From Halomonas eurihalina (GTDB lineage Bacteria > Pseudomonadota > Gammaproteobacteria > Pseudomonadales > Halomonadaceae): 64,000 nucleotides of DNA. Each line of letters starts with the position of its first letter. Position 1 is the stretch's first letter. Shown here piece after piece: positions 34,920-43,591 of the stretch. A program made the translations under genes and the position numbers. Below the pieces are notes generated by a model. The model ran no database searches and was not told the DNA's origin. It was given only the letters and a program-made list of their open reading frames with translations. The stretch is taken from the NCBI RefSeq assembly GCF_008274785.1, contig NZ_VTPU01000009.1:102939-166938 (forward strand), given 5' to 3'.

Positions 34920-35801
34920 TCAATCTCCCAGGTGGTTGCTCCAGCCCAGCTTGCTGCGCAGGACCTCATAGAAATTATGGCCCAGCGGATGCACCAACTG
35001 AACCCGCTGTGACTTGCGACGCACCACCAGGACATCGTCGGGCTTGGCCACGGCACGCGTCTGGCCATCGCAGCTGATGTGCGGGTATGTCTGATTGGTC
35101 TCGCCGATGTGAATGCGGATCTCGCTGGCCGCGTCGATGGCGATCGGCCGACTCGACAGGGTATGCGGAAACATCGGCACCAGAGTGATCACATCCAGCT
35201 TGGGGTGCATGATCGGGCCGCCGCCGGAAAGGGCGTAGGCGGTCGACCCGGTGGGCGTGGCAATGATCAGGCCATCGCTGCGCTGGCTGTACACGAACTG
35301 GTCATCGATGAACAGCTCGAACTCGATCATGCGCACCGCCTTGCCGGGATGCAGCACCACCTCGTTGAGGGCGTCACCATTGCCCATCAAGGTGCCATCA
35401 CGGTAGAGCTCGGCATCGAGCAGGAAGCGCTCCTCGACCTCGTAGCGACCCTCGAGCACTTCTCCAACCCGTTCCTCGAGCTCATCGGGGGAGATATCGG
35501 TGAGAAACCCCAGGCGACCACGGTTCACGCCGAGCACCAGGGTGCCACTGTGGCACAGGGTACGCGCGGCGCCCAGCAGGCTGCCGTCGCCACCAACCAC
35601 GATCACCAGGTCGCACAGCTCGCCGAGCAGGCGACGGCTGGCTTCCGGGTGGCCATGGTCGAGCAGTACCGTAGCGGTACGATCCTCGATGATGACGTGG
35701 TAGCCGGCGGCGTCGAGAAAGCGACTCAGCCGCTTCAGGGTCTCGACCACCTTGGCGCTGCCCAGCCGTCCGATCAGACCAATGTTCTTGAAGGCTTGCA
35801 T
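34920..35801 (-). CDS. nadK: NAD kinase
   Basis: NadK phosphorylates NAD+ to NADP+. The 293-residue protein has the GGDGSLLGAAR motif near residue 62, GVNRGRLGFLTDI, NEVVLHPGK, the DGLIIATPTGSTAYALSGGGPI block, and SSRPIAI. The ATG at 35801 begins the conserved FKNIGLIGR. The upstream region up to 35886 is short and free of genes. Confidence 0.96.
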   Translation of the reverse strand: MQAFKNIGLIGRLGSAKVVETLKRLSRFLDAAGYHVIIEDRTATVLLDHGHPEASRRLLGELCDLVIVVGGDGSLLGAARTLCHSGTLVLGVNRGRLGFLTDISPDELEERVGEVLEGRYEVEERFLLDAELYRDGTLMGNGDALNEVVLHPGKAVRMIEFELFIDDQFVYSQRSDGLIIATPTGSTAYALSGGGPIMHPKLDVITLVPMFPHTLSSRPIAIDAASEIRIHIGETNQTYPHISCDGQTRAVAKPDDVLVVRRKSQRVQLVHPLGHNFYEVLRSKLGWSNHLGD

Positions 35802-35886
35802 GCGCGGGTCCCTCGCTTCGCGACGGACCATTATGGCGACACTGTCAACAGGGGGCAAACCACAACAGGAGGCAAACCGCCCAGGC

Positions 35887-36753
35887 TCAGGCGGTTTGCC
35901 ATACGCGACGCTGCCACCAGTCATTGAGCGCCAGCGAGGCGATGATGATCACTCCCCCCAGCAGCAGGCGCGGCAGATCGGCATCCTGGTTCCAGATCAG
36001 CAGATTGACCAGCAGGCCGGCCGGCACCAGGGCATTGTTCATGATCGCCAGGGCGCCGGCATCGACCCGCACGGCACCGAGATTCCAGAGGAAGTAGCCA
36101 ACCCCCGAGGCCACCAAACCCAGCCAGGCCAGCACACCCCACTGCACGCCCGTGGTCGGCAGCTCTGCCGCGTCACCCAGTATCAGGAAGGCCGGCACCG
36201 CCACCGCCAGCGCGCCCAGATAGAACCAGCCGAATACCGACAGCCTCGGCAGCGAATCGGGCAGGCCCGCCGACAGGCGACGATAACCGACCTGTCCCAG
36301 GGCAAAGCACAGGTTGGCACCCTGCACCACCAAAAATCCCAGCCAGTAATCGTCGGTCAGCCCCTCATAGCGAATCACCACGGCACCGCATACCGCCAAC
36401 GCCGCCGTGAGCAGGTGGAAGGGCGTGAAACGCTTGAACAACGCATCGTCGAGCAAGGCGATATAGAGCGGCGTGAGAACGGTGAACAACAACATCTCGG
36501 GCACCGACAGCAACAGGAAAGCCTGGTAGGAGAAGATATACATCACGCCGAGTTGCACGGCGCCCAGGGCCATCAATGCCAGCCGCTGCCGCCCCCGCAG
36601 CAGGCGTGGGCGCAGAAGCGGCAGAAAGACCAGCGTTGCCAGGGTGATGCGGGTCATCACCGCGAAGTAACTGTCTACCTGGCCGGCCAGATAGACGCCG
36701 ATCAACGAGAACGAAAAGGCCCACAGCGCGGTGACGCCAACGAGATAGCCCAA
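35887..36753 (-). CDS. DMT-superfamily (EamA) transporter
   Basis: This 288-residue protein has about ten hydrophobic helices in two EamA repeats, beginning GYLVGVTALWAFSFSLIGVYLAG and repeating in VQGANLCFALGQVGYRRL to the C-terminus. The family exports amino acids, amines or carboxylates; the substrate cannot be inferred. It sits alone, on the same strand as nadK but with a gap, so co-transcription is uncertain. Confidence 0.88.
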   Translation of the reverse strand: MGYLVGVTALWAFSFSLIGVYLAGQVDSYFAVMTRITLATLVFLPLLRPRLLRGRQRLALMALGAVQLGVMYIFSYQAFLLLSVPEMLLFTVLTPLYIALLDDALFKRFTPFHLLTAALAVCGAVVIRYEGLTDDYWLGFLVVQGANLCFALGQVGYRRLSAGLPDSLPRLSVFGWFYLGALAVAVPAFLILGDAAELPTTGVQWGVLAWLGLVASGVGYFLWNLGAVRVDAGALAIMNNALVPAGLLVNLLIWNQDADLPRLLLGGVIIIASLALNDWWQRRVWQTA

Positions 36754-36868
36754 CGGTCAACTCCTGTTTATATCGAGGGTTGACGAGGATTATACCCGTG
36801 TCCTTCGCGCTGCCAAGCTCGCCCGCTTGTCTGTGCTGTCTTGCCGATGCTTACCGATGTCACGCACG

Positions 36869-37471
36869 TTACCGAGCGTCGCCACCCTTTCGAGGCCGCA
36901 GGAGCCAGAACATCGCATAGGCAACCCCTGGCAACCAGCCCAGCAGCCACAGCACCAGCGACAGGAGGACTCGACGCCCCCCGGCACCGGCCAGGGCCAG
37001 AGCCAGAGGCGGTAACAGCACGGCCAGGATCATCACGGCGGCGAAAGGCTCGGGACGTGTGGATACCGAGGCCGAACGCTGGGAAGCGGGCACTTCTTCT
37101 GGCGCGGCAGCTCGAGCGGCGGGCGAGGCTTGTTCGGCCGCCCCGTTCGCCGGCGGCGTAAAATGGCCAACGCTGCCATCCGACTGGCCACCCTCCGCCT
37201 GCGCGCCTTCACGTTCCTGATGCTGGCGCTCATGATCGAGGGCCCGCTGATGCGCCTCGTGATCGATCTTCTGCTCCAGGGCGTCGGCCCCTTCGGCCAG
37301 CGTCTCGTGAAAGCGCTCCCAATCTTCCCAGTCGTGCGGAGTACCTGCCTTGGGACGATGGTCACCGGACTCCCGGGCACGGTACCAGGCCTTCTCCTCC
37401 AAGGTGTTGGGGCGCTCCTTGTCACGTTCTCCATCCAGGCCCTTGCGGGCCAGGTACTCACGGGCATCCAT
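36869..37471 (-). CDS. Charged N-terminal region fused to a YqaE/Pmp3 membrane domain
   Basis: This 200-residue protein has two parts. Residues 1-110 are hydrophilic and rich in Glu, Arg, His and Asp (KAWYRARESGDHRPK, DWEDWERFHETLAEG), with likely coiled-coil helix and no family I know. Residues 140-195 match the small Pmp3/YqaE membrane proteins: VMILAVLLPPLALALAG, then LVLWLLGWLPGVAYAMFWLL. Pmp3 proteins are usually only 50-60 residues, so this is a fusion. The ATG at 37471 has GGAG upstream. A salt- or membrane-stress role is possible only by analogy. Confidence 0.8.
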   Translation of the reverse strand: MDAREYLARKGLDGERDKERPNTLEEKAWYRARESGDHRPKAGTPHDWEDWERFHETLAEGADALEQKIDHEAHQRALDHERQHQEREGAQAEGGQSDGSVGHFTPPANGAAEQASPAARAAAPEEVPASQRSASVSTRPEPFAAVMILAVLLPPLALALAGAGGRRVLLSLVLWLLGWLPGVAYAMFWLLRPRKGGDAR

Positions 37472-37711
37472 GGGGCATCTCCAACGATGATCAGGATCAC
37501 GAACGATTCATGGAACCATTGTGCCATATTGGAGTGGGCTGGCCCGAGGCGGGTTCCCTGCCCAGCCCCTCATTCCGTGCGAGTCGTCTATGCTGAAATC
37601 GAGGCAGCCCCAAGGGCACCTGGGCCACCCGAACGCCCCGGCGAACGCCAGTCGTCTCGTCGAGTGCCTGCCCGGACGAGGCTCACCATTGTCGGCACAA
37701 GGAGAACCGCC

Positions 37712-38119
37712 ATGCCCAAGAAGGCCCCCACCATCGTGCGCGAAATCATGTCCCGCGACTGCTACCGGGTATCCGGCAAGACCTCGGTGTCCACTCTGGC
37801 GGAAGGGCTTTCGCTGCACCGCCTACCCGGGGCGCCGGTGGTCGATGAGCACGATCATCTGATCGGATTCATTTCCGAGCAGGATGTCCTCGGCAAGGTG
37901 CTGGAAAGTGCCTATCTCAACGATGAACCGCCTCTGGTCAGGGAACTGATGCGCCATGAAGTGCTGTCCGTCACGCCCAACAAGAGCATCATCGACCTCG
38001 CCCAGGAAATGCTGGGCGCCAAGCCCAAGATCTACCCGGTCACCGAGCAGACTCGGCTGGTCGGTATCGTGACCCGCCGCGACGTGCTGAACGCCATCCT
38101 GCGCATGCGCCACAGCTAA
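37712..38119 (+). CDS. CBS-domain pair protein
   Basis: This 135-residue protein consists of two CBS domains: APTIVREIMSRDCYRVS through HLIGFISEQDVLGKVL, and PLVRELMRHEVLSVTPN through LVGIVTRRDVLNAIL. Such stand-alone pairs bind adenosyl ligands and act as sensors, often with an unlinked partner. The ATG at 37712 has AAGGAG nine bases upstream. No partner gene is evident nearby. Confidence 0.9.
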   Translation: MPKKAPTIVREIMSRDCYRVSGKTSVSTLAEGLSLHRLPGAPVVDEHDHLIGFISEQDVLGKVLESAYLNDEPPLVRELMRHEVLSVTPNKSIIDLAQEMLGAKPKIYPVTEQTRLVGIVTRRDVLNAILRMRHS

Positions 38120-38160
38120 CGTTCCAGACACCATTGGCATCGCCCCGGGCGATGGAAGGC

Positions 38161-38313
38161 AAAAAAAAGCCGCCCCGAGGGATGGGGCGGTAAGGATCGA
38201 TTATGCAAGCCAGAACAACATTGCTAGCGACTGCCATCGCGTGATGATGTTGTCTGTGCTTGGTAAGACAGCGCTGACGAAAAAAGTTCGTCGTGTTCGC
38301 AATTTTTTTCCGA
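38161..38313 (-). ncRNA. Candidate small RNA with terminal hairpins (strand uncertain)
   Basis: Read on the minus strand, a stem with arms 38206-38221 and 38247-38262 (all bases pair except one gap on each side) encloses a second hairpin GCGA/TCGC. Downstream follows a Rho-independent terminator, CCGCCCC/GGGGCGG (38170-38190) with eight T residues. No minus-strand gene upstream needs this terminator. On the plus strand the segment could instead end at GACGAA/TTCGTC followed by T7 near 38313, or simply form the bidirectional terminator of the CBS gene. No promoter was clearly identified on either strand. Confidence 0.35.
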
Positions 38314-38357
38314 GACCCGCCTCCATCCCCTCTCGCGCAGGCGGCCAGCCAACGGGG

Positions 38358-38385
38358 TTGTAATCATTAACCCTCTGGATATACT
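38358..38385 (+). promoter_or_regulatory. Likely sigma-70 promoter of tRNA-Gly
   Basis: TTGTAA (38358-38363) and TATACT (38380-38385) are separated by 16 nt. The tRNA begins 10 nt after the -10 box, and the discriminator is G/A-rich. Confidence 0.6.
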
Positions 38386-38395
38386 GGGAAACCTC

Positions 38396-38469
38396 GCGGG
38401 TGTAGCTCAATGGTAGAGCAGAAGCTTCCCAAGCTTAAGACGAGGGTTCGATTCCCTTCACCCGCTCCA
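38396..38469 (+). tRNA. tRNA-Gly (anticodon CCC)
   Basis: The 74-nt cloverleaf has acceptor arms GCGGGTG/CACCCGC, D arm GCTC/GAGC, anticodon loop TTCCCAA with anticodon CCC, T loop TTCGATT, and an encoded CCA end at 38467-38469. The first anticodon-stem pair (27-43) appears mismatched; the other arms pair well. It reads GGG codons. Confidence 0.95.
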
Positions 38470-38509
38470 GCTTCCAGCCCGTCGCGCCGCCTCCGGCCCC
38501 GAGCGTCCC

Positions 38510-38881
38510 ATGGCCCTGTTCCTGACCGTCTTCGCCGTCTGCATGCTGATCTTCGGCAGCATGGTCGTCATCCTCTTGTTGTCCCATACCCCGCGCTATC
38601 GCACCGAACCCGAGCATCTGCTGACCCTGTTCGACAAGGCACTCGAGAATCGCGTCGGCGAGACCGAGTGGAATGCCCTCATCGGTTATCCGATCCGTCA
38701 TGATGAGTATCTGGAGAGCGTACGCCGCCGCGCCCGACATCTGATGGATGAGCACGGTCGTCACGGGCGCGTGGCACGGGGCAAACCGCTGCTCGATACC
38801 GAAGGCCAGGAGGAACTCACCGCCCTGCGCGATCACCTGGCGGCCCACACGCGACTCAAGCGTGAGCGGGAACAGGAATGA
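38510..38881 (+). CDS. Small membrane-anchored protein of unknown function
   Basis: This 123-residue protein has one N-terminal transmembrane helix (LFLTVFAVCMLIFGSMVVILLL, residues 3-25) and a charged cytoplasmic-looking tail rich in Arg and Glu. I do not recognise the family. It begins 40 nt after the tRNA-Gly 3' end, so it may be transcribed with the tRNA. No strong ribosome binding site is visible. Codon use and frame are consistent with a real gene. Confidence 0.7.
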   Translation: MALFLTVFAVCMLIFGSMVVILLLSHTPRYRTEPEHLLTLFDKALENRVGETEWNALIGYPIRHDEYLESVRRRARHLMDEHGRHGRVARGKPLLDTEGQEELTALRDHLAAHTRLKREREQE

Positions 38882-38947
38882 GGGACAACGCAGAATCGGG
38901 TATCATGGCGCGAGCATCTCACGGACTCGTCTCGCCGGAGGCCCGCG

Positions 38948-39763
38948 ATGACCAGCGCGATCCGCCAGATTCCCCTAGACACCGCCGTTCACCACCACGC
39001 CCATGACTTCCATCAGATCGTGATCGGATTGCGCGGCCAGGCGGAATTCGAGATCGAAGGATTGGGAGGCTCCATATCGGCGCTGTCCGGCTGCATCGTC
39101 CCGGCCAACCATGTTCATTATTACGCCGGTACCGGCGACAACCACCAGCTGATTCTCGACCTGCCGGAAAACACTCTCTCACTGACCGGCCACCAGCACG
39201 AACTGGTGCGGCTGTTCGATGCGCCCCGCTTCTTCTCTCTGGACGCGCCCCTGGAACGCTATCTCGACTTCGTGGTGCACGAGTTGGACCTGCTCTCCCG
39301 GCAAGGCCGTCTGAGCGCCTTGCAGCAGGAACGCCTGACCACGACACTGCTCGGCTCCCTGCATGCTCGCCTGGCCCAGGACACGCCTATCCGGAGACGC
39401 CAGCTCGACCTCACCGCCCTCGATCGTTTCATCGACCGCCATCTGGGAGCTCCCCTGCGAGTCGCCGACCTGGCTGCCGAGGCCTGCCTGAGCGAGACCC
39501 ACTTCACCGCGCGCTTCCGCCAACAGACCGGCCTTTCCCCCTGGCAGTACGTATTGCGCCGCCGCCTCGATGCCTCCGAACGTTTGCTGCGCGAGAGCCA
39601 CCTGCCTCTCTCGGAAATCGCCGCCCTGACCGGCTTCGCCAACCAGAGCGCCTTCTCCCGGTCTTTTCGTCGCGCCTTCGGCCAACCACCGAGCCAGGTT
39701 CGCGCGACCTCGACCCAATCCATCTCGGCCCAATCCCTTGGTGCTCCGGCACTCCAGCAATAG
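38948..39763 (+). CDS. AraC-family regulator, probably of proline catabolism (PruR-like)
   Basis: This 271-residue protein has an N-terminal cupin-like sensor region (HHHAHDFHQIVIGLRGQAEFEIEG, near residues 15-40) and a C-terminal AraC domain. The latter has two helix-turn-helix motifs: LRVADLAAEACLSETHFTARFRQQTG near residues 175-200 and LPLSEIAALTGFANQSAFSRSFRRAFGQPP near 220-250. It lies 187 bp before putA on the same strand. Pseudomonas has the AraC regulator PruR beside a short putA, so this is the likely equivalent, acting as the proline-responsive activator. Confidence 0.88.
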   Translation: MTSAIRQIPLDTAVHHHAHDFHQIVIGLRGQAEFEIEGLGGSISALSGCIVPANHVHYYAGTGDNHQLILDLPENTLSLTGHQHELVRLFDAPRFFSLDAPLERYLDFVVHELDLLSRQGRLSALQQERLTTTLLGSLHARLAQDTPIRRRQLDLTALDRFIDRHLGAPLRVADLAAEACLSETHFTARFRQQTGLSPWQYVLRRRLDASERLLRESHLPLSEIAALTGFANQSAFSRSFRRAFGQPPSQVRATSTQSISAQSLGAPALQQ

Positions 39764-39875
39764 ACCAAGGTCTAAGACCTTCTCCATATCCCATTAACAG
39801 CATTGAAATCGTCAAATCCATCCGTGGATTCGGCAAGCAGAGTTTGAGGATGCCCCCTACCCTCATAAGATGCCC

Positions 39876-39895
39876 TTGGTCCGCTGGCGGACCAA
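39876..39895. promoter_or_regulatory. Perfect palindrome upstream of putA
   Basis: TTGGTCCGC and GCGGACCAA form perfect 9-bp inverted arms separated by two bases, 56-75 bp before the putA start. It could be an operator or a leader hairpin. AraC proteins usually bind direct repeats, so a different factor or an RNA role is as likely. Confidence 0.4.
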
Positions 39896-39950
39896 TGCCA
39901 GTGGGACGCACCACATCCTGTGACGACGGGCTCTAGACCGGGGAATATTC

Positions 39951-42900
39951 ATGCTCAATGCCAACGATATGCTGGATAACGCCACCTGGCGCCAGGAACT
40001 CGACACGCTTTTCGCCAATGTTAGTGACCACTATGTGGTCGATGAGAATGCCTATGTCGAAGAACTGATCAAGGCGCTCGGAACCGACGAGCGCGACTTC
40101 GCGCGCATCGCCGACAAGACGGCGGAACTGGTGCGCGAAATTCGCGAGATGGACACCGCGGTGGACACCATCGACGAGCTTCTCCAGCAATATAGCTTGG
40201 ATACCCACGAAGGCCTGATGCTGATGTGCCTGGCGGAAGCCATGCTGCGCATTCCCGACAAGGCCACCGCCGATGCCTTGATCGAGGACAAGCTCGGTCC
40301 CGCCGACTGGAAATCCTATCTGGGCCAGAGTGAATCCTGGATGGTCAACGCCTCCACCTGGGGGCTGCTGATGACCGGCCGCGTGATCACCATGGACAAG
40401 CCCCAGGAAGGTCGCCCCTCCGGCTTCATCAACAAGATGGTCAACCGCATGGGCGAGCCGGTGATCCGCCGGGCCATGGTCGAGGCGATGAAGGTCATGG
40501 GCAAGCAGTTCGTGCTGGGCCGTGACGTCGACGAGGCACTCAAGCGCTCCAAGCCGTTGTTCGACCAGGGTTATACTTACTCCTACGACATGCTGGGCGA
40601 GGCCGCTCGCACCCGCGACGACGCCAAGCGCTATTTCGACGACTATGCCAATGCCATCGAGCGAGTCGGCAAGGCCAGCGCCCGGCTGTCGGACAAGACG
40701 CCGTCACCGTCGATCTCCATCAAGCTCTCCGCACTGCATCCACGCTACGAGTTCGGTCGTCGCGAACAGGTTCTCGAAGAGCTCGTCGCCACCACCCTCA
40801 AGCTCGTCACCATGGCCCGCGAACGCGATGTCGCCGTGACCATCGATGCCGAGGAAGTCGACCGCCTGGAGCTGTCCCTCGAGGTGTTCCGCGCCGTCTA
40901 CGAGCACGATGTCTGCCGTGGCTGGGGCCATTTCGGCCTGGTCGTCCAGGCCTATGCCAAGCGCGCCCTGCCAGTGCTGCACTACATCAACCGCCTGGCC
41001 GAGACCCAGGGCGACGAGATTCCGCTGCGCCTGGTCAAGGGCGCCTACTGGGACACCGAGATCAAGGAGTCGCAACAGCTCGGCGTCGAGGGCTATCCGG
41101 TCTACACGCGCAAGGCAGCCACCGATGTTGCCTACCTGGTGTGCGCGCGCTTTTTGCTCTCGGACGCCACCCGGGGGCGGATCTTCCCGCAGTTCGCCAC
41201 CCATAATGCCCACACCATCAGCACCATTCTCGAAGTGGCCAACGAGGCCGACCGTTCCTTCGAGTTCCAGCGCCTGCACGGCATGGGCGAGGCCCTCTAC
41301 GCCTCCGCCCTCAAGCGTGCGCCCCAGGGCACCTACTGCCGCATCTATGCGCCAGTAGGCGCCCACAAGGACCTGTTGCCCTACCTGGTCCGTCGACTGC
41401 TCGAAAACGGGGCCAACTCGTCCTTCGTCCACCAACTGGTCGACCCCAAGGTGCCGGTGGAGTCCCTATGCGTGCATCCCGTGGAAACGCTTCGCCAGCA
41501 CGACAGTCTGGCCAACTCGCTGATTCCCCTCCCACGGGATATCTACGGCGAGAATCGTCTCAACTCCCGAGGCGTCAACCTTAACATCCGCAGTCATTAC
41601 GACCCGCTGATGCGAGCCATGCGCAAGTGCATGGAAACCACCTACGAGGCGCGCCCGCTGCTGGCCTTCGACGTCGCTACCGACCCGAGCCTGGTGCATG
41701 ACGTTACCTGCCCTTATGACCGCCGCAAGACGGTCGGCAGCGTACTCTGGACCAGCAAGGAACAAGCCCAGCGCGCCGTGGACGCCGCCTGGTCGGCTTT
41801 CCCCCGCTGGGACGCCACGCCGGTCGCCGAGCGTGCCGCCATCCTGCGCCGCTTCGCCGAGCTGATGGAAGAGCACATGGCCGAACTGATGGCGCTGTGC
41901 TCCCGCGAAGGCGGCAAGCTACTGACCGACGGCGTCGATGAGATTCGAGAAGCCGTGGACTTTTGCCGCTATTACGCAGCCAAGGCCGAGGAAATCTTCG
42001 GCGAGCCGATCCAGTTGCCGGGGCCGACGGGCGAATCCAACGAGCTGGTGATGAGCGGCAAAGGCGTCTTCGCGGCGATCAGCCCCTGGAACTTCCCGGT
42101 GGCGATCTTCTGCGGCCAAATGGTGGCGGCAGCCGTGGCCGGCAACACCGTGCTGGCCAAGCCCGCCGAGCAGACCTCCATCATCGCCCACCGGGTCGTC
42201 GAACTCCTGCACCAGGCCGGCATGCCCCGTGACGTGGTCCAGTTGCTGCCCGGCGACGGCCCCACCGTGGGCAGCGTGCTGAGCGGCGATTCGCGCATCA
42301 CCGGCGTGGTCTTCACCGGCGGCACCGACACCGCCCAGATCATCAACCGCTCCCTGGCCGAGCGCCAGAACGCGCCGCTGCCCACCCTGATAGCCGAAAC
42401 CGGCGGCATGAACGCCATGATCGTCGACTCCACCGCCCTGCCCGAGCAGGTCGTCAACGACGTCATCCACTCGGCCTTCCAGAGTGCCGGTCAGCGCTGC
42501 TCTGCCCTGCGTGTGCTGTACCTGCAGGACGACGTGGCCGACCGCGTCATCGAGATCCTCAAGGGTGCCATGGATGAACTCCACGTCGGCGATCCACGCG
42601 ACCTGGGTACCGACGTCGGACCGGTCATCGACGAGGAGGCCCGCGAGAACCTCCAGGCGCATATCGACAAGCTCAAGGGCGAGGGCCGCCTGATCGCGGA
42701 AACGAAACTCGACGCCGCTCATACCGCCGATGGCACCTTCATCGCCCCGACGGCCTTCCAGATCGATGGCATCGAGGCACTCGAACGCGAACAGTTCGGC
42801 CCCATCCTGCACATCGTGCGCTACAAGGCCCGCGAGCTGGACGCTGTCATCGACTCGATCAATGGCCGAGGCTATGGCCTGACCTTCGGCGTGCACAGCC

Positions 42901-43142
42901 GCAACGAATCTTTCGCCGAGGAAATCGCGCGTCGAATTCGCGTCGGCAACGTCTACGTCAATCGCGACATCATCGGCGCCGTGGTAGGCGTCCAGCCTTT
43001 CGGCGGTCAGGGTTACTCCGGCACCGGCCCCAAGGCCGGCGGCCCCAATTACCTGCCGAGATTCGCCACGGAAAAGACGGTGACCATCAACACTGCCGCC
43101 CTGGGCGGCAACGCGTCACTTCTCGCCATGGGCGACGACTGA
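39951..43142 (+). CDS. putA: Bifunctional proline dehydrogenase / glutamate-semialdehyde dehydrogenase (short form)
   Basis: PutA oxidises proline to glutamate in two steps. The 1063-residue protein has the PRODH barrel near residues 185-480 (SYDMLGEAARTRDDAKRYF, SIKLSALHPRYE, LRLVKGAYWDTE) and the aldehyde dehydrogenase domain near 560-1040. The latter shows AISPWNFPVAIFCGQ, FTGGTDTAQII, AETGGMNAMIVDS, and catalytic Cys in SAGQRCSALR near residue 850. There is no N-terminal ribbon-helix-helix DNA-binding domain and the protein is about 250 residues shorter than the E. coli protein, so it cannot self-repress; the AraC gene upstream fits this. It acts with PutP downstream. Confidence 0.96.
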   Translation: MLNANDMLDNATWRQELDTLFANVSDHYVVDENAYVEELIKALGTDERDFARIADKTAELVREIREMDTAVDTIDELLQQYSLDTHEGLMLMCLAEAMLRIPDKATADALIEDKLGPADWKSYLGQSESWMVNASTWGLLMTGRVITMDKPQEGRPSGFINKMVNRMGEPVIRRAMVEAMKVMGKQFVLGRDVDEALKRSKPLFDQGYTYSYDMLGEAARTRDDAKRYFDDYANAIERVGKASARLSDKTPSPSISIKLSALHPRYEFGRREQVLEELVATTLKLVTMARERDVAVTIDAEEVDRLELSLEVFRAVYEHDVCRGWGHFGLVVQAYAKRALPVLHYINRLAETQGDEIPLRLVKGAYWDTEIKESQQLGVEGYPVYTRKAATDVAYLVCARFLLSDATRGRIFPQFATHNAHTISTILEVANEADRSFEFQRLHGMGEALYASALKRAPQGTYCRIYAPVGAHKDLLPYLVRRLLENGANSSFVHQLVDPKVPVESLCVHPVETLRQHDSLANSLIPLPRDIYGENRLNSRGVNLNIRSHYDPLMRAMRKCMETTYEARPLLAFDVATDPSLVHDVTCPYDRRKTVGSVLWTSKEQAQRAVDAAWSAFPRWDATPVAERAAILRRFAELMEEHMAELMALCSREGGKLLTDGVDEIREAVDFCRYYAAKAEEIFGEPIQLPGPTGESNELVMSGKGVFAAISPWNFPVAIFCGQMVAAAVAGNTVLAKPAEQTSIIAHRVVELLHQAGMPRDVVQLLPGDGPTVGSVLSGDSRITGVVFTGGTDTAQIINRSLAERQNAPLPTLIAETGGMNAMIVDSTALPEQVVNDVIHSAFQSAGQRCSALRVLYLQDDVADRVIEILKGAMDELHVGDPRDLGTDVGPVIDEEARENLQAHIDKLKGEGRLIAETKLDAAHTADGTFIAPTAFQIDGIEALEREQFGPILHIVRYKARELDAVIDSINGRGYGLTFGVHSRNESFAEEIARRIRVGNVYVNRDIIGAVVGVQPFGGQGYSGTGPKAGGPNYLPRFATEKTVTINTAALGGNASLLAMGDD

Positions 43143-43183
43143 ACCGCAATTGCCATCAACAACAACAAGAGGCTTGGCACACG

Positions 43184-43488
43184 ACATGGCAACACGCCAT
43201 GCAACGTGCACCCAGGGAAGGCCAAGCGGCCTCCCTGGCTGCCGACTCCTTGGCCTCGGAGACGGTAATATGCTCTGCATCCCCTTGGCTTTCACCTGCT
43301 GGACGACGCCTGCTATCGGTATCCTCCATACCAGCCTGGCGAGCGCTCAGCCAGGGCAACCGATATGGAAAAAGCCAAGTGAAATGCCAATGGTGAACCT
43401 CGCATGGACCGGGAGGGCAACGATGCATATTCGATATTGACTTTGCTTTCAACCGTCCAGCAGGACTAGTCTCTACTGGACTGTTTTT
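43184..43488 (+). other. Highly self-complementary putA-putP intergenic segment ending in a terminator-like hairpin
   Basis: Between putA and the small ORF at 43592 lie 449 bp without a convincing gene. Palindromes in order: CATGGC/GCCATG (43185-43201); CCAGGGA-GGCC/GGCC-TCCCTGG (43212-43238, 11 bp with one bulge); CTTGGCTTT/AAAGCCAAG (43284-43292 with 43371-43379) enclosing TATCGGT/ACCGATA (43314-43365), which encloses CCTGGC/GCCAGG (43335-43355). A stem GTCCAGCAG/CTACTGGAC (43455-43481, one mismatch) is followed by TGTTTTT, typical of Rho-independent termination. It could be a structured leader or small RNA, or a decayed palindromic repeat plus the putA terminator. Confidence 0.5.
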
Positions 43489-43591
43489 CCTCGACTCCGT
43501 ACGTCCATCTTGTCATTACGGAAGACAATGACTCCCTCCCGGATAGTCCCTGCCTTCCCTAGTGGCAACAACAAGACATAAGGAACCACTA

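Noticed and set aside
38040..38237. Minus-strand 65-codon frame crossing the candidate small RNA
   Set aside because: It runs through the terminator hairpin into the CBS gene and has no ribosome binding site.
43150..43440. 96-codon plus-strand frame after putA
   Set aside because: It overlaps the nested palindromes, has no ribosome binding site and no family resemblance; the RNA or repeat reading explains the segment better.
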